Below, piece after piece: positions 24,692 through 32,449 of a stretch of DNA of 64,000 nt. Source of the stretch: CBDDIP01 sp965229005. GTDB lineage: Bacteria; Actinomycetota; Acidimicrobiia; Acidimicrobiales; Ilumatobacteraceae. Below the pieces are notes generated by a model. The model searched no databases, was not told where the DNA came from, and saw only the letters and a program-made list of their open reading frames with translations. The stretch lies in assembly GCA_965229005.1 (NCBI GenBank), contig CBDDIP010000002.1, positions 1,736,001 through 1,800,000 on the forward strand. The letters are read 5' to 3'. The position numbers and the translations under genes are program-made. Every line of letters begins with the position of its first letter. Position 1 is the stretch's first letter.

Positions 24692-26020
24692 TCAGTCGGT
24701 GTGGCCTTCGAGGGCGAGGAGGCCGCCGCTGCCCAGTGTGCCGGCGTTGCGGTAGACGTCGAGCTTGGCCCGGCTGTCGTCGATGTCGAGGTTGCGCATC
24801 GTCAGCTGACCGATGCGATCGAGTGGGCCGAAGGCGGCGTCCTCGACCTTCTCCATGCTCAGCCGGTCGGGCGCGTAGGTCAGGTGCGGCCCGGTGGTGT
24901 CGAGGATCGAGTAGTCGTCGCCGCGCCGCAGTCGCACAGTGACCTCGCCGGTGATCGCCGCGCCGACCCAGCGCAGCAGCGGCTCACGCAGCATCAGGCT
25001 CTGCGGGTCGAACCAGCGACCTTCGTACAGCAGCCGGCCGAGGCGGCGACCCATCGTGCGGTAGTTCTCCACGGTGTTCTCGTTGTGGATCGCACTGACC
25101 AACCGCTCGTAGCCGAGGTGCAGCAACGCCATGCCCGGGCCTTCGTAGATGCCGCGGCTCTTGGCCTCGATGATCCGGTTCTCGATCTGGTCGCTCATCC
25201 CCAACCCGTGGCGGCCGCCGATCGCATTGGCCTCCAGCACGAGCTCGACCTGCGAGGCGAACTCGGCGCCGTTCAGCGTCACCGGCCACCCCTCGTGGAA
25301 GCCGATCGTCACCGTCTCGGCAGCGATCTCGACGTCCTCGCGGTAGTGCGCCACACCCATGATCGGGTCGACGATCTCGATGCTGGTGCTCAGCTCCTCC
25401 AGCGACTTGGCCTCGTGGGTGGCGCCCCAGATGTTGGCGTCGGTGCTGTACGCCTTCTCCTTGCTGTCGCGGTACGGCAGCTTGCGAGAGACCAGGAACT
25501 CGCTCATCTCCGCACGCCCGCCGAGCTCGCTGACGAACTGCGTGTCCAGCCACGGCTTGTAGATGCGCAGGTTCGGGTTGACGAGCAGCCCGTAGCGGTA
25601 GAAGCGCTCGATGTCGTTGCCCTTGTAGGTGCTGCCGTCGCCCCAGATGTCGACACCGTCGTCCTGCATCGCCCGCACCAGCAGGGTGCCGGTGACGGCG
25701 CGCCCGAGCGGTGTCGTGTTGAAGTACGTCTTGCCCGCCGAGGTGATGTGGAACGCGCCGCACTGCAACGCGACCAGACCCTCGTGGACGAGCTCGGTGC
25801 GGCAGTCGACGATGCGCGCCTGCTCGGCGCCGTACTCCTTGGCCCGGTCGGGAACGCCGCTGAGGTCGGGCTCGTCGGGTTGGCCGAGATCGGCGGTGTA
25901 CGTGAACGGCACCGCCCCCTTCTCGCGCATCCAGGCAACCGCGGCTGACGTGTCCAGACCGCCCGAGAAGGCGATGCCCACCTTCTCTCCGACCGGCAAC
26001 GACATGAGTACCTTCGACAT
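24692..26020 (-). CDS. argG: Argininosuccinate synthase
   Basis: A 442-residue enzyme that joins citrulline and aspartate with ATP in arginine synthesis. The N-terminal ATP pyrophosphatase motif FSGGLDTSAA, the YTADLGQPDE block, GDGSTYKGNDIERFYRYGLL, and IGGRHGLGMSDQIENRIIEAKSRGIYE are all intact. Length and sequence follow the long E. coli-type ArgG (447 residues) rather than the roughly 400-residue form common in actinobacteria. ATG 26020 has TAGCGT eight bases upstream and no Shine-Dalgarno. No other arginine genes are adjacent. It converges with the DUF1851-like gene across the second paired-palindrome element. Confidence 0.96.
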   Translation of the reverse strand: MSKVLMSLPVGEKVGIAFSGGLDTSAAVAWMREKGAVPFTYTADLGQPDEPDLSGVPDRAKEYGAEQARIVDCRTELVHEGLVALQCGAFHITSAGKTYFNTTPLGRAVTGTLLVRAMQDDGVDIWGDGSTYKGNDIERFYRYGLLVNPNLRIYKPWLDTQFVSELGGRAEMSEFLVSRKLPYRDSKEKAYSTDANIWGATHEAKSLEELSTSIEIVDPIMGVAHYREDVEIAAETVTIGFHEGWPVTLNGAEFASQVELVLEANAIGGRHGLGMSDQIENRIIEAKSRGIYEGPGMALLHLGYERLVSAIHNENTVENYRTMGRRLGRLLYEGRWFDPQSLMLREPLLRWVGAAITGEVTVRLRRGDDYSILDTTGPHLTYAPDRLSMEKVEDAAFGPLDRIGQLTMRNLDIDDSRAKLDVYRNAGTLGSGGLLALEGHTD

Positions 26021-26050
26021 GGCCGGGGACGCTACCGACCGCACCACCGT

Positions 26051-27412
26051 TCAGTCACGTGCGATCCACTGCTCCAGCAGCCAGTGGAAGTGCCGGATCT
26101 TCGTCTCCTGGTAGTTCGCCAGCGTGATGCCCTTGCGCAGCGACCCGAGCCCGCGCTGCACCTTCGGCAGGTTGAACGTGTCCTGGTTGAAGACGCGCGC
26201 CAGCAGGCCGAGCTCGGTCGCCTCGGTCCAGTCGTCATCCACGCCGAGCCAGCGAATGGCCGCAGCCGGCGGCCGGGGCTGCGACTGGTCGAAGGGCTCC
26301 AGCAGCATGCACTCCATCACCGACATGTCGTGGCGGTCCTCGTACGGGCGGAAGCGGTAGGCGATCCGGTTGTACGCCCCCCACGGATGGAAGTTCGGGA
26401 AGAGCGTGTAGTAGATGCTGTCGGCCAGCTCGGCGTCGCTCAGCTCGTCGGCGTGCTCGCCGAGCGAGGCCTGCATGCGGGCCCGTCCACCGTCGCCTGC
26501 CACGCTGCGCGCCGTCATCTCGTCGGTCAGCTCGACGAACGGCGGCTCGTCCAGCCGCCGGTCGCTCATCGCGTCGAAGATCTCCTGCTCGTTCGGCTCC
26601 CACGACAGGTGCGGGCTGGGCGTGCCGTTGGGCGTGATCGCCCGACTGAAGTTGCCGCTCCAGTCGTACTGGCTGTTGGCGTCGCCGATGCCGGCGAGCA
26701 GCTGCGGGTGCGTGGCGACGACGTGGAACGCCTCCATGAACGCTTCCTGCACGACCTTCCAGTTGGCCGGGAAGATGCGTGCGACGTGGGCCACCTTGTA
26801 GCGCTGCTCCAGCGGCCACTTCTCGAACTGCGCAGGCAGCTCGCCGAGGAACGACTCGAGCGGCTCGCCCTCGGGGTCCATGCTGATGAAGACGAAGCCG
26901 CCCCACGTTCCGACGCGCACCTCGGGCAACGACCACTCGGCCTGATCGATGTGCGGGAAGTCCCACTCGCACGGCACCTGCTTCAACGTGCCGTCGAGGT
27001 TCCAGCAGAACCCGTGGAACGGGCAGCGCAGCTCGGTCGCGTTGGCGCTGGTGTCGCGCAGCTGGCGTCCGCGATGCAGGCACGCGTTGTAGAAGGCCTT
27101 GATCTCGGCGGCCTCCGTGCGCACGACCAGGATCGAGCGATCACAGATGTCGTAGACGACCGTGTCGCCGACGTCGGGAAGGTCCTCCTCGCGACACGCC
27201 ACCTGCCACGCCCGGTACCACACCCGCTCCTTCTCCAGTTCGTGGAACTCGCGGCTGGTGTAGCGGGCGCGTGGGATGTCGGTGTCGCCGAGGTGCTCCC
27301 AACGTTGCCACCGCAGGGCGACCGGCACGTTCTCCGGACGCGAATCGGTGTCGAGCAGCGACTGGTAGTCGATGCCGGGCGAGCGGGCGCTGCCGCGATC
27401 GAGCTGCGTCAT
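26051..27412 (-). CDS. Rieske non-haem iron oxygenase, alpha subunit (aromatic ring-hydroxylating type)
   Basis: A 453-residue oxygenase component. The N-terminal Rieske [2Fe-2S] site is Cys111-x-His113 and Cys130-x2-His133 (CLHRG, CPFHG). The C-terminal catalytic domain has the mononuclear iron motif EAFMEAFHVVATHP (His230, His235) with an acidic ligand further on. It should hydroxylate or demethylate an aromatic or similar substrate using electrons from a separate reductase, which is not encoded nearby. ATG 27412 overlaps the stop of the small gene upstream (ATGA), fixing the start and coupling the two. Substrate unknown. Confidence 0.9.
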   Translation of the reverse strand: MTQLDRGSARSPGIDYQSLLDTDSRPENVPVALRWQRWEHLGDTDIPRARYTSREFHELEKERVWYRAWQVACREEDLPDVGDTVVYDICDRSILVVRTEAAEIKAFYNACLHRGRQLRDTSANATELRCPFHGFCWNLDGTLKQVPCEWDFPHIDQAEWSLPEVRVGTWGGFVFISMDPEGEPLESFLGELPAQFEKWPLEQRYKVAHVARIFPANWKVVQEAFMEAFHVVATHPQLLAGIGDANSQYDWSGNFSRAITPNGTPSPHLSWEPNEQEIFDAMSDRRLDEPPFVELTDEMTARSVAGDGGRARMQASLGEHADELSDAELADSIYYTLFPNFHPWGAYNRIAYRFRPYEDRHDMSVMECMLLEPFDQSQPRPPAAAIRWLGVDDDWTEATELGLLARVFNQDTFNLPKVQRGLGSLRKGITLANYQETKIRHFHWLLEQWIARD

Positions 27413-27639
27413 CGCTCGACCTGCTGCTTGACCGCCGCCGCAGCCTGCTGGAACCGGTTGGGCAGCTGCTTGCCACCGATCCACAGGCACAGGTGCGGGT
27501 CGGCCTGGCGCACGGCACCGTGCAGCCACGTTCCCTGCGCGGTGAAGTAGCCGACCTCGCCGTGCTTCTCCACTCGCACCGTGCCGTCGTCCATCAGGTC
27601 GTACAACGAGCCCGACAGCGGGTGCTTGATGGTCCTCAT
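27409..27639 (-). CDS. Small hypothetical protein coupled to the Rieske oxygenase
   Basis: A 76-residue protein without signal or membrane segment, with a beta-rich first half (GSLYDLMDDGTVRVEKHGEVGYF) and a basic/Gln-rich helix at the end. I do not recognise it. ATG 27639 has TACAGT seven bases upstream with no ribosome-binding site, so it probably starts the transcript. Its stop overlaps the oxygenase start by four bases, which suggests a role with the oxygenase, for example a small accessory component. That is inference. Confidence 0.6.
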   Translation of the reverse strand: MRTIKHPLSGSLYDLMDDGTVRVEKHGEVGYFTAQGTWLHGAVRQADPHLCLWIGGKQLPNRFQQAAAAVKQQVER

Positions 27640-27670
27640 CGCCCCGACTGTAAATGATCGCCCGGTCAAT

Positions 27671-28117
27671 TCAGGGCGCTGGAGGTGTCCGCCGGTAGAG
27701 GCCGCTCAGCGAGGCGAGCGACACCAGCAGTCCCGCTGACGCGAGCGCGAGCTCCACTGCGGCCAGCCCCGGTACTCGAGTCCGATCGCCGAGGCCGACC
27801 GCGCCCGTGACGATCGCAGCGGCGAGGCCGGCGAACGGCATCCACCGCGAGTTGGTGAGGATGCCGATGCACATCAGCAGCGGAGCGACGAACGGCAGCA
27901 GCATCAAGAAGATGATCCGCGGTTGGGTCGACGGGCCGAGCCACCACGTGCTGAGCCCGAGCGACCGCGACGACCACGTGACCGCACCGAAGCCGAGCAG
28001 CACGCCGCCCCACGAGAACCCGAGCGTCCACCGCCAACCAGGCGTCAGGTGGCCAGCGAGGATCGGGACCGGGGCCGGCTGGAGGAGCGACGGGTCGGTC
28101 ACCGGATCGGTCGACAT
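27671..28117 (-). CDS. Hypothetical membrane protein with four predicted transmembrane segments
   Basis: A 148-residue integral membrane protein. After a proline-rich cytoplasmic N-terminus, hydrophobic segments lie near residues 33-50, 68-85, 92-110 and 118-138. No conserved enzyme motif is recognised. ATG 28117 is preceded by TATGGT nine bases upstream, and longer open frames would overlap the divergent glycosyltransferase start at 28179. Function unknown. Confidence 0.6.
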   Translation of the reverse strand: MSTDPVTDPSLLQPAPVPILAGHLTPGWRWTLGFSWGGVLLGFGAVTWSSRSLGLSTWWLGPSTQPRIIFLMLLPFVAPLLMCIGILTNSRWMPFAGLAAAIVTGAVGLGDRTRVPGLAAVELALASAGLLVSLASLSGLYRRTPPAP

Positions 28118-28165
28118 GCGCTGGTCACCATACCGGCGCGCCGACCGCTGGGAGAGGCGACCCGA

Positions 28166-28171
28166 TACCCT
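28166..28171 (+). promoter_or_regulatory. Leaderless-type -10 box that fixes the glycosyltransferase start
   Basis: TACCCT exactly seven bases before GTG 28179 with no Shine-Dalgarno between. It supports a GTG start over the long open frame upstream. Confidence 0.5.
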
Positions 28172-28178
28172 TCCGCCG

Positions 28179-28946
28179 GTGAAATCGGCCGGTGCCCCGT
28201 TCGAGAAGCTGAGCATCTTCTTCCCGATGTGGAACGAAGAGGACTACATCCACCGTGCGGTGGATGCCGCCCGCACCGAGTGCGAGCTGCTCGTCGAGCG
28301 CGGTGACATCCGCGACTACGAACTGATCGTCGTCGACGACGCGTCCACCGACCGAACCGGCCAGCTCGCCGACGAGATCGCCGCCGCCGACCCGCACGTG
28401 CGCGCCGTCCACCACCCCGTCAACCGCAAGCTCGGCGGGTCGATCAAGACGGGCTTCGCTGCGGCCACGGGCGACATCGTGCTGTACACCGACGCCGATC
28501 TCCCCTTCGACATGGCGCAAGCCGCGCAGGCCATCCGACTGATGCGCTACTACGAGGCCGACATCGTCAGCGCCTACCGCTTCGACCGCACCGGTGAGGG
28601 CGCCAGCCGGGCGATCTACACGTTCTTCTACAACGTGCTCATCCGCCGGCTGTTCGGGGTGCGGATGCGCGACATCAACTTCGCCTTCAAGCTCTGCCGT
28701 CGCCGGGTCTTCGATCACATCCAGCTGCACAGCGAGGGCTCGTTCATCGACGCCGAGCTGATCATCCGAGCCCGCAAGCTCGGCTTCGAGGTCATCCAGT
28801 TCGGCGTCGACTACTTCCCGCGCACCCGTGGGCAGAGCACGCTGGCGTCGCTCGGCGTCATCCGCACGATCCTGCGCGAGATGTGGCAGTTGCGTGGCGA
28901 GCTGCGCGACATCCAGCCGCTGCCGGCGACCGTCCACCACCAGTAG
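28179..28946 (+). CDS. Family 2 glycosyltransferase
   Basis: A 255-residue GT-A-fold transferase. It has the N-terminal nucleotide-binding strand (LSIFFPMWNEEDYIHRAVDAA), the VVDDASTDRTG motif, the metal-binding DAD motif (YTDADLPFD) and a region resembling the acceptor-side loop (FGVRMRDINFAFKLCRRRVF), as in polyprenol-phosphate or dolichol-phosphate sugar transferases. No membrane helices are present at the C-terminus, unlike many DPM1/GtrB relatives. The start is GTG 28179 with TACCCT seven bases upstream. The sugar and acceptor are not known. It is a likely cell-envelope or glycolipid enzyme, and an L,D-transpeptidase gene follows 109 bases later. Confidence 0.85.
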   Translation: MKSAGAPFEKLSIFFPMWNEEDYIHRAVDAARTECELLVERGDIRDYELIVVDDASTDRTGQLADEIAAADPHVRAVHHPVNRKLGGSIKTGFAAATGDIVLYTDADLPFDMAQAAQAIRLMRYYEADIVSAYRFDRTGEGASRAIYTFFYNVLIRRLFGVRMRDINFAFKLCRRRVFDHIQLHSEGSFIDAELIIRARKLGFEVIQFGVDYFPRTRGQSTLASLGVIRTILREMWQLRGELRDIQPLPATVHHQ

Positions 28947-29055
28947 TCGCGATCTGACTACGCTCGGTGAGATACCCGCGGCTGTCGCTGACAGGTCTCG
29001 CTGGTAGATTTGACCACGTCCAGATTGGGGCTCGTCCCCGCACGTCAGTGAGCTC

Positions 29056-30222
29056 GTGAACACCCGTCGCCCAACTCCTCCGTCTCGTCGTCCAGCGTCG
29101 TCCCCGGTCGCCAGGTGGCTTCCCGCCATCGGCGCAGCCGTCGTGCTCGGCGCGGTCGTGGTGGCCGGGGTGTCCGGCGGCGGCGACGCCAGCGGCGCTG
29201 GTTCCGACTCGTCGGCGTCGTCCACGATCGGCGGCCAGGTCGTCGGCACCGATCTCACCGTGCCGCAGAGCACGCTCGACCCGCTCGTGGTCGTCACCGA
29301 TCCGGGCGTCGTCAAGACGCAGCTCACCAAGAACCTCGGCTTCGGCAGCGCCGGCGAGAAGGTGAAGGCGTTGCAGCAGCGGCTGAAGGAGCTCGGATTC
29401 GATCCGGGCCCGGCCGACGGCTCGTTCGGCAATGGCACGCGCCAGGCCGTGTGGGCGTTCGAGAAGCTGACGTCCGACATCGCCTACGACCAGGTCACCG
29501 GCGTGGTCACCAACGACATGTGGCAGATGATGCAGGACGACCTGGCGTTCCAGCCCCTTCGCCAGGGTGCCGGCACGCACGTCGAGATCTACCTGCCGCG
29601 CCAGGTGCTGATCGTCTTCAAGGACAACAAGCCCGAGCTGATCACGCACATCTCGTCGGGCGAGCTCAACGCCGACGGCACGCCCAAGACGTGGTGCGAG
29701 ACGCTGACCTACGACACCGACGACAACGGCGCGCCACTCGAGGAGAAGATCACCAAGGCGATGTGCGCCGAGGCGAAGACGCCCGGCGGCGTGTTCCGCT
29801 TCACCCGCCGGTACGAAGGCAACCGCGTCGGCCCGCTCGGTGGCATGTGGAACCCGGTGTACTTCAACTACGGCATCGCCGTGCACGGCGCGAAGAACGT
29901 GCCCGACACGCCGGCCTCGCACGGCTGCATCCGCATCCCGATGTTCATCGCCGACTACTTCCCGGATCTGGTCAAGAACCGTGATCTGGTCTACGTGTGG
30001 GGGTTCAACGGCAAGGAGCCGGAGAACAACACGAAGAACGACAGCCTGCCGTCGTTCAACCGTGCCGATCCGAACGCCACCACGACGACCAGCAGCACCA
30101 CCACGACCAGCACGACGACGCCGGCCACCACGACGACGGTGAAGTCCACCACGACGACGGCCAAGCCGCCGTCCACCACGACGACCACCACGACCACCGT
30201 CGCTGCGCCGCCGGGTACGTAG
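29056..30222 (+). CDS. L,D-transpeptidase (YkuD family) with peptidoglycan-binding domain and Thr-rich tail
   Basis: A 388-residue exported cell-wall enzyme that would form 3-3 peptide cross-links or attach proteins to peptidoglycan. Layout: a transmembrane/signal segment (about 20-42), a Ser/Gly linker, a PG_binding_1-like domain (about 95-160), a YkuD catalytic domain with His277 (YGIAVHG) and the SHGCIRI motif carrying the catalytic Cys291, and a low-complexity tail of about 50 residues, mostly Thr with Ser, Pro, Ala and Lys. The start is GTG 29056. The tail is encoded by a near-repetitive ACC/ACG stretch (about 30075-30200), a candidate for length variation. It is a single-gene unit. Confidence 0.92.
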   Translation: MNTRRPTPPSRRPASSPVARWLPAIGAAVVLGAVVVAGVSGGGDASGAGSDSSASSTIGGQVVGTDLTVPQSTLDPLVVVTDPGVVKTQLTKNLGFGSAGEKVKALQQRLKELGFDPGPADGSFGNGTRQAVWAFEKLTSDIAYDQVTGVVTNDMWQMMQDDLAFQPLRQGAGTHVEIYLPRQVLIVFKDNKPELITHISSGELNADGTPKTWCETLTYDTDDNGAPLEEKITKAMCAEAKTPGGVFRFTRRYEGNRVGPLGGMWNPVYFNYGIAVHGAKNVPDTPASHGCIRIPMFIADYFPDLVKNRDLVYVWGFNGKEPENNTKNDSLPSFNRADPNATTTTSSTTTTSTTTPATTTTVKSTTTTAKPPSTTTTTTTTVAAPPGT

Positions 30223-30234
30223 GCCTCATCCCTC

Positions 30235-30240
30235 TAACGT
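30235..30240 (+). promoter_or_regulatory. Leaderless-type -10 box before the GH4 gene
   Basis: TAACGT seven bases before ATG 30248. It favours ATG 30248 over the in-frame GTG 30242. Confidence 0.5.
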
Positions 30241-30247
30241 CGTGGCG

Positions 30248-31531
30248 ATGAAGATCGCGGTCGTCGGCGGGGGCTCGACGTACACACCGGAGCTGGTCGA
30301 CGGCTTGCTGCGTCGGGCCGATGCCCTGGACGTGCACGAGATCGCGCTGGTCGATCCCGATCGAGCTCGCCTCGCCGTCGTCGGGCCACTGGCGCAGCGC
30401 ATGGCCGAGCGGGTGGCGCCGGGCGCTCCGGTGCGGATCACCTGCACCGACGACCTCGCCGGCGGCGTGCGGGGCGCGACGTTCGTCGTCTCGCAGATCC
30501 GCGTCGGAGGCATGGCGGCGCGCCATCGCGACGAGTTGCTCGGGCGCGAGTTCGGGTTGATCGGCCAGGAGACCGTCGGCGTCGGCGGGTTCGCCAACGG
30601 CCTGCGGACGATCCCGGTCGCGCTGCGCATCGCCGAGGTCGTCGCTGCCGAGGCGCCGGGCGCAACCCTGTTCAACTTCACCAATCCGGCTGGGCTGATC
30701 ACCGAGGCACTGTGCCGTCACGGTGCGATGCCGGCGATCGGGCTGTGCAACGTGCCGTGGAGTCAGCGAGCGATGGTGGCCAAGGGTCTCGACGTGTCGA
30801 TCGACGCGGTCGAGCTCGACACCGTCGGGCTCAACCACCTGACGTGGGTGCGCGCTGTGCGCGTGGACGGCGTGGACCGGACTGCGGACGCGATCGCGGT
30901 GGCCCGCTCGCGGGCCGAGCGGGCATCGGACGGTGCCCCGCGGTTCACGCCCGAGTCGATCGATCTGCTCGCCGCGATCCCCAACCCGTACCTGCTGTAC
31001 TACTACGAGACCGAGGCCTGTCTCGCCCGTCAGGCCGCGAACCCGACCCGGGCGAGCGAGGTGATGGCGCTGGAGGAGCAGCTGCTGGCCGAGTACGCCG
31101 ATCCGTTGCTCGACACGAAGCCGCCGTCGCTGGCCGGACGTGGTGGTGCGTTCTACAGCGAAGCCGCCGCGGCGTTGATGGGCGACATCGCCTCGGGTGC
31201 GACTGCGTGCCACGTCGTCAACGTGCCCCACGGCGGCGCCGTGCCAGGGCTGACCGACGACGTCGTGCTCGAGATCACCACCGAGGTGCGCGCCGGCGTC
31301 GTCACCCCGAAGCCGGTCGAAGCGCTGCGCGCAGATGTCGACGCGTTGGTGCGCACCGTGAAGGACGTCGAGCTGCTCGCCGTCGAGGCCGCCGTGCACG
31401 GCGACGAGGAGGCAGCGATGCAGGCCCTGCTGGCCCACCCGCTCGGCCCATCGGCCGCGCTCGTGCCCGCGGTGTGGCGTCGGCTGCAGGAGGTGCACGC
31501 CGGGCTGCTCGGACGGCTGGAGCGTCGATGA
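30248..31531 (+). CDS. Family 4 glycoside hydrolase (6-phospho-beta-glucosidase type)
   Basis: A 427-residue NAD+- and divalent-metal-dependent hydrolase. It has the N-terminal dinucleotide fold (IAVVGGGSTYTPELVDGLL), the NFTNPAGLITEAL segment, metal-ligand regions GLCNVPWS and VGLNHLTWV, and the tyrosine-rich YLLYYYETE. GH4 enzymes of this subgroup act by oxidation-elimination on 6-phosphorylated glycosides. ATG 30248 was preferred to GTG 30242 because TAACGT lies seven bases upstream. The stop overlaps the start of a BadF-type sugar kinase (ATGA), so a phosphorylated substrate could come from that kinase rather than from a phosphotransferase system, which is absent here. Confidence 0.9.
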   Translation: MKIAVVGGGSTYTPELVDGLLRRADALDVHEIALVDPDRARLAVVGPLAQRMAERVAPGAPVRITCTDDLAGGVRGATFVVSQIRVGGMAARHRDELLGREFGLIGQETVGVGGFANGLRTIPVALRIAEVVAAEAPGATLFNFTNPAGLITEALCRHGAMPAIGLCNVPWSQRAMVAKGLDVSIDAVELDTVGLNHLTWVRAVRVDGVDRTADAIAVARSRAERASDGAPRFTPESIDLLAAIPNPYLLYYYETEACLARQAANPTRASEVMALEEQLLAEYADPLLDTKPPSLAGRGGAFYSEAAAALMGDIASGATACHVVNVPHGGAVPGLTDDVVLEITTEVRAGVVTPKPVEALRADVDALVRTVKDVELLAVEAAVHGDEEAAMQALLAHPLGPSAALVPAVWRRLQEVHAGLLGRLERR

Positions 31532-32439
31532 CGACCGGCACTCGCGTCGTGGTCGGCGTCGACGGTGGCGGCACGAAGACCGCGGCGTGCGTGATGTCGC
31601 TCGAGGGCGCGGTGCTGGCGATCGCCCATGGCGGTGCCGGCAATTGGGAGCTGATCGGTCTGCCGGCGCTCGAGGCGGCACTGGCCGGTCCAGTTCACGA
31701 TGCCTTGACAGCAGCCGGCTTGAACCCGGCCGACGTGGCGTCGATCGCGTGGTGCCTGGCCGGCATCGACTGGCCCTCGGACGTGCCGAGGGTCCGCCCG
31801 CATCTGCCCGCGCTCGGTGATGCGTCGGTGCTCATCACCAACGATGCGTTCGCAGCGCTTCGCGCCGGGCTCGACGACGGTGTCGGCATCGTCTCCGTCG
31901 CCGGCACGGGTGGCGTGACAGCGGGGCGCAACGCGGCCGGCGATGTGTGGCGCACGATGGGTGTCAGCCTCGGCGAGGCCGGGGGCGCGAGTGGGATGGT
32001 GCGCGAGGCGGTGCAGACGATCGCTCGCGAACACCACCACCAACTGCCGCGTTCGCTGCTGGCCGACCGGCTCGTCGAGGCCGCCGGTTACGAGTCGGCC
32101 GCGGCGTGGTTCGAGGTGATGACCCGCCGTCGCACGCGCCCCGACCCGGAGCTGGCGCGAGTGGTGCTGGCGGCTGCGGTCGACGACGCGGTGGCCGCAG
32201 CACTCGTAGATCGATGCGCTCGCGTGCATGCCGCTGATGTGCGCGGCGCCGCCAGCGCGCTCGGCATGGCCGAGCATCGCGTACGGGTCGTCGCGTCAGG
32301 CGGGTTGCACAGCGCCGGCAGCGCCGTGTTCGACGATGCGTTCGTCGCCGGGCTCGCGCCGTTGGACGCGACGGTCGTGCGGTTGCAGGTGCCGCCCGTT
32401 CGCGGCGCGGCGCTGCTGGCGCTGGATCGGGTGCGCTGA
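31528..32439 (+). CDS. BadF/BadG/BcrA/BcrD-family kinase (N-acetylglucosamine kinase-like)
   Basis: A 303-residue ASKHA-fold kinase. The N-terminal phosphate loop VGVDGGGTKTAACVM, the NDAFAALRAG segment, the adenosine-side GTGGV motif and GLHSAGSAVFDD near the end match N-acetylglucosamine/sugar kinases of the BadF family. ATG 31528 overlaps the GH4 stop, so the pair is translationally coupled. It probably phosphorylates the 6-hydroxyl of an amino sugar or glycoside that the GH4 enzyme then splits. Peptidoglycan or chitin sugars are candidates but unproven. Confidence 0.88.
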   Translation: MTTGTRVVVGVDGGGTKTAACVMSLEGAVLAIAHGGAGNWELIGLPALEAALAGPVHDALTAAGLNPADVASIAWCLAGIDWPSDVPRVRPHLPALGDASVLITNDAFAALRAGLDDGVGIVSVAGTGGVTAGRNAAGDVWRTMGVSLGEAGGASGMVREAVQTIAREHHHQLPRSLLADRLVEAAGYESAAAWFEVMTRRRTRPDPELARVVLAAAVDDAVAAALVDRCARVHAADVRGAASALGMAEHRVRVVASGGLHSAGSAVFDDAFVAGLAPLDATVVRLQVPPVRGAALLALDRVR

Positions 32440-32449
32440 AGACTGCGCG

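Noticed and set aside
24644..25948. A plus-strand open frame starting at the ATG after the second paired-palindrome element.
   Set aside because: It is antisense to argG along nearly its whole length, and its composition is that of an argG shadow. Only the start context is interesting.
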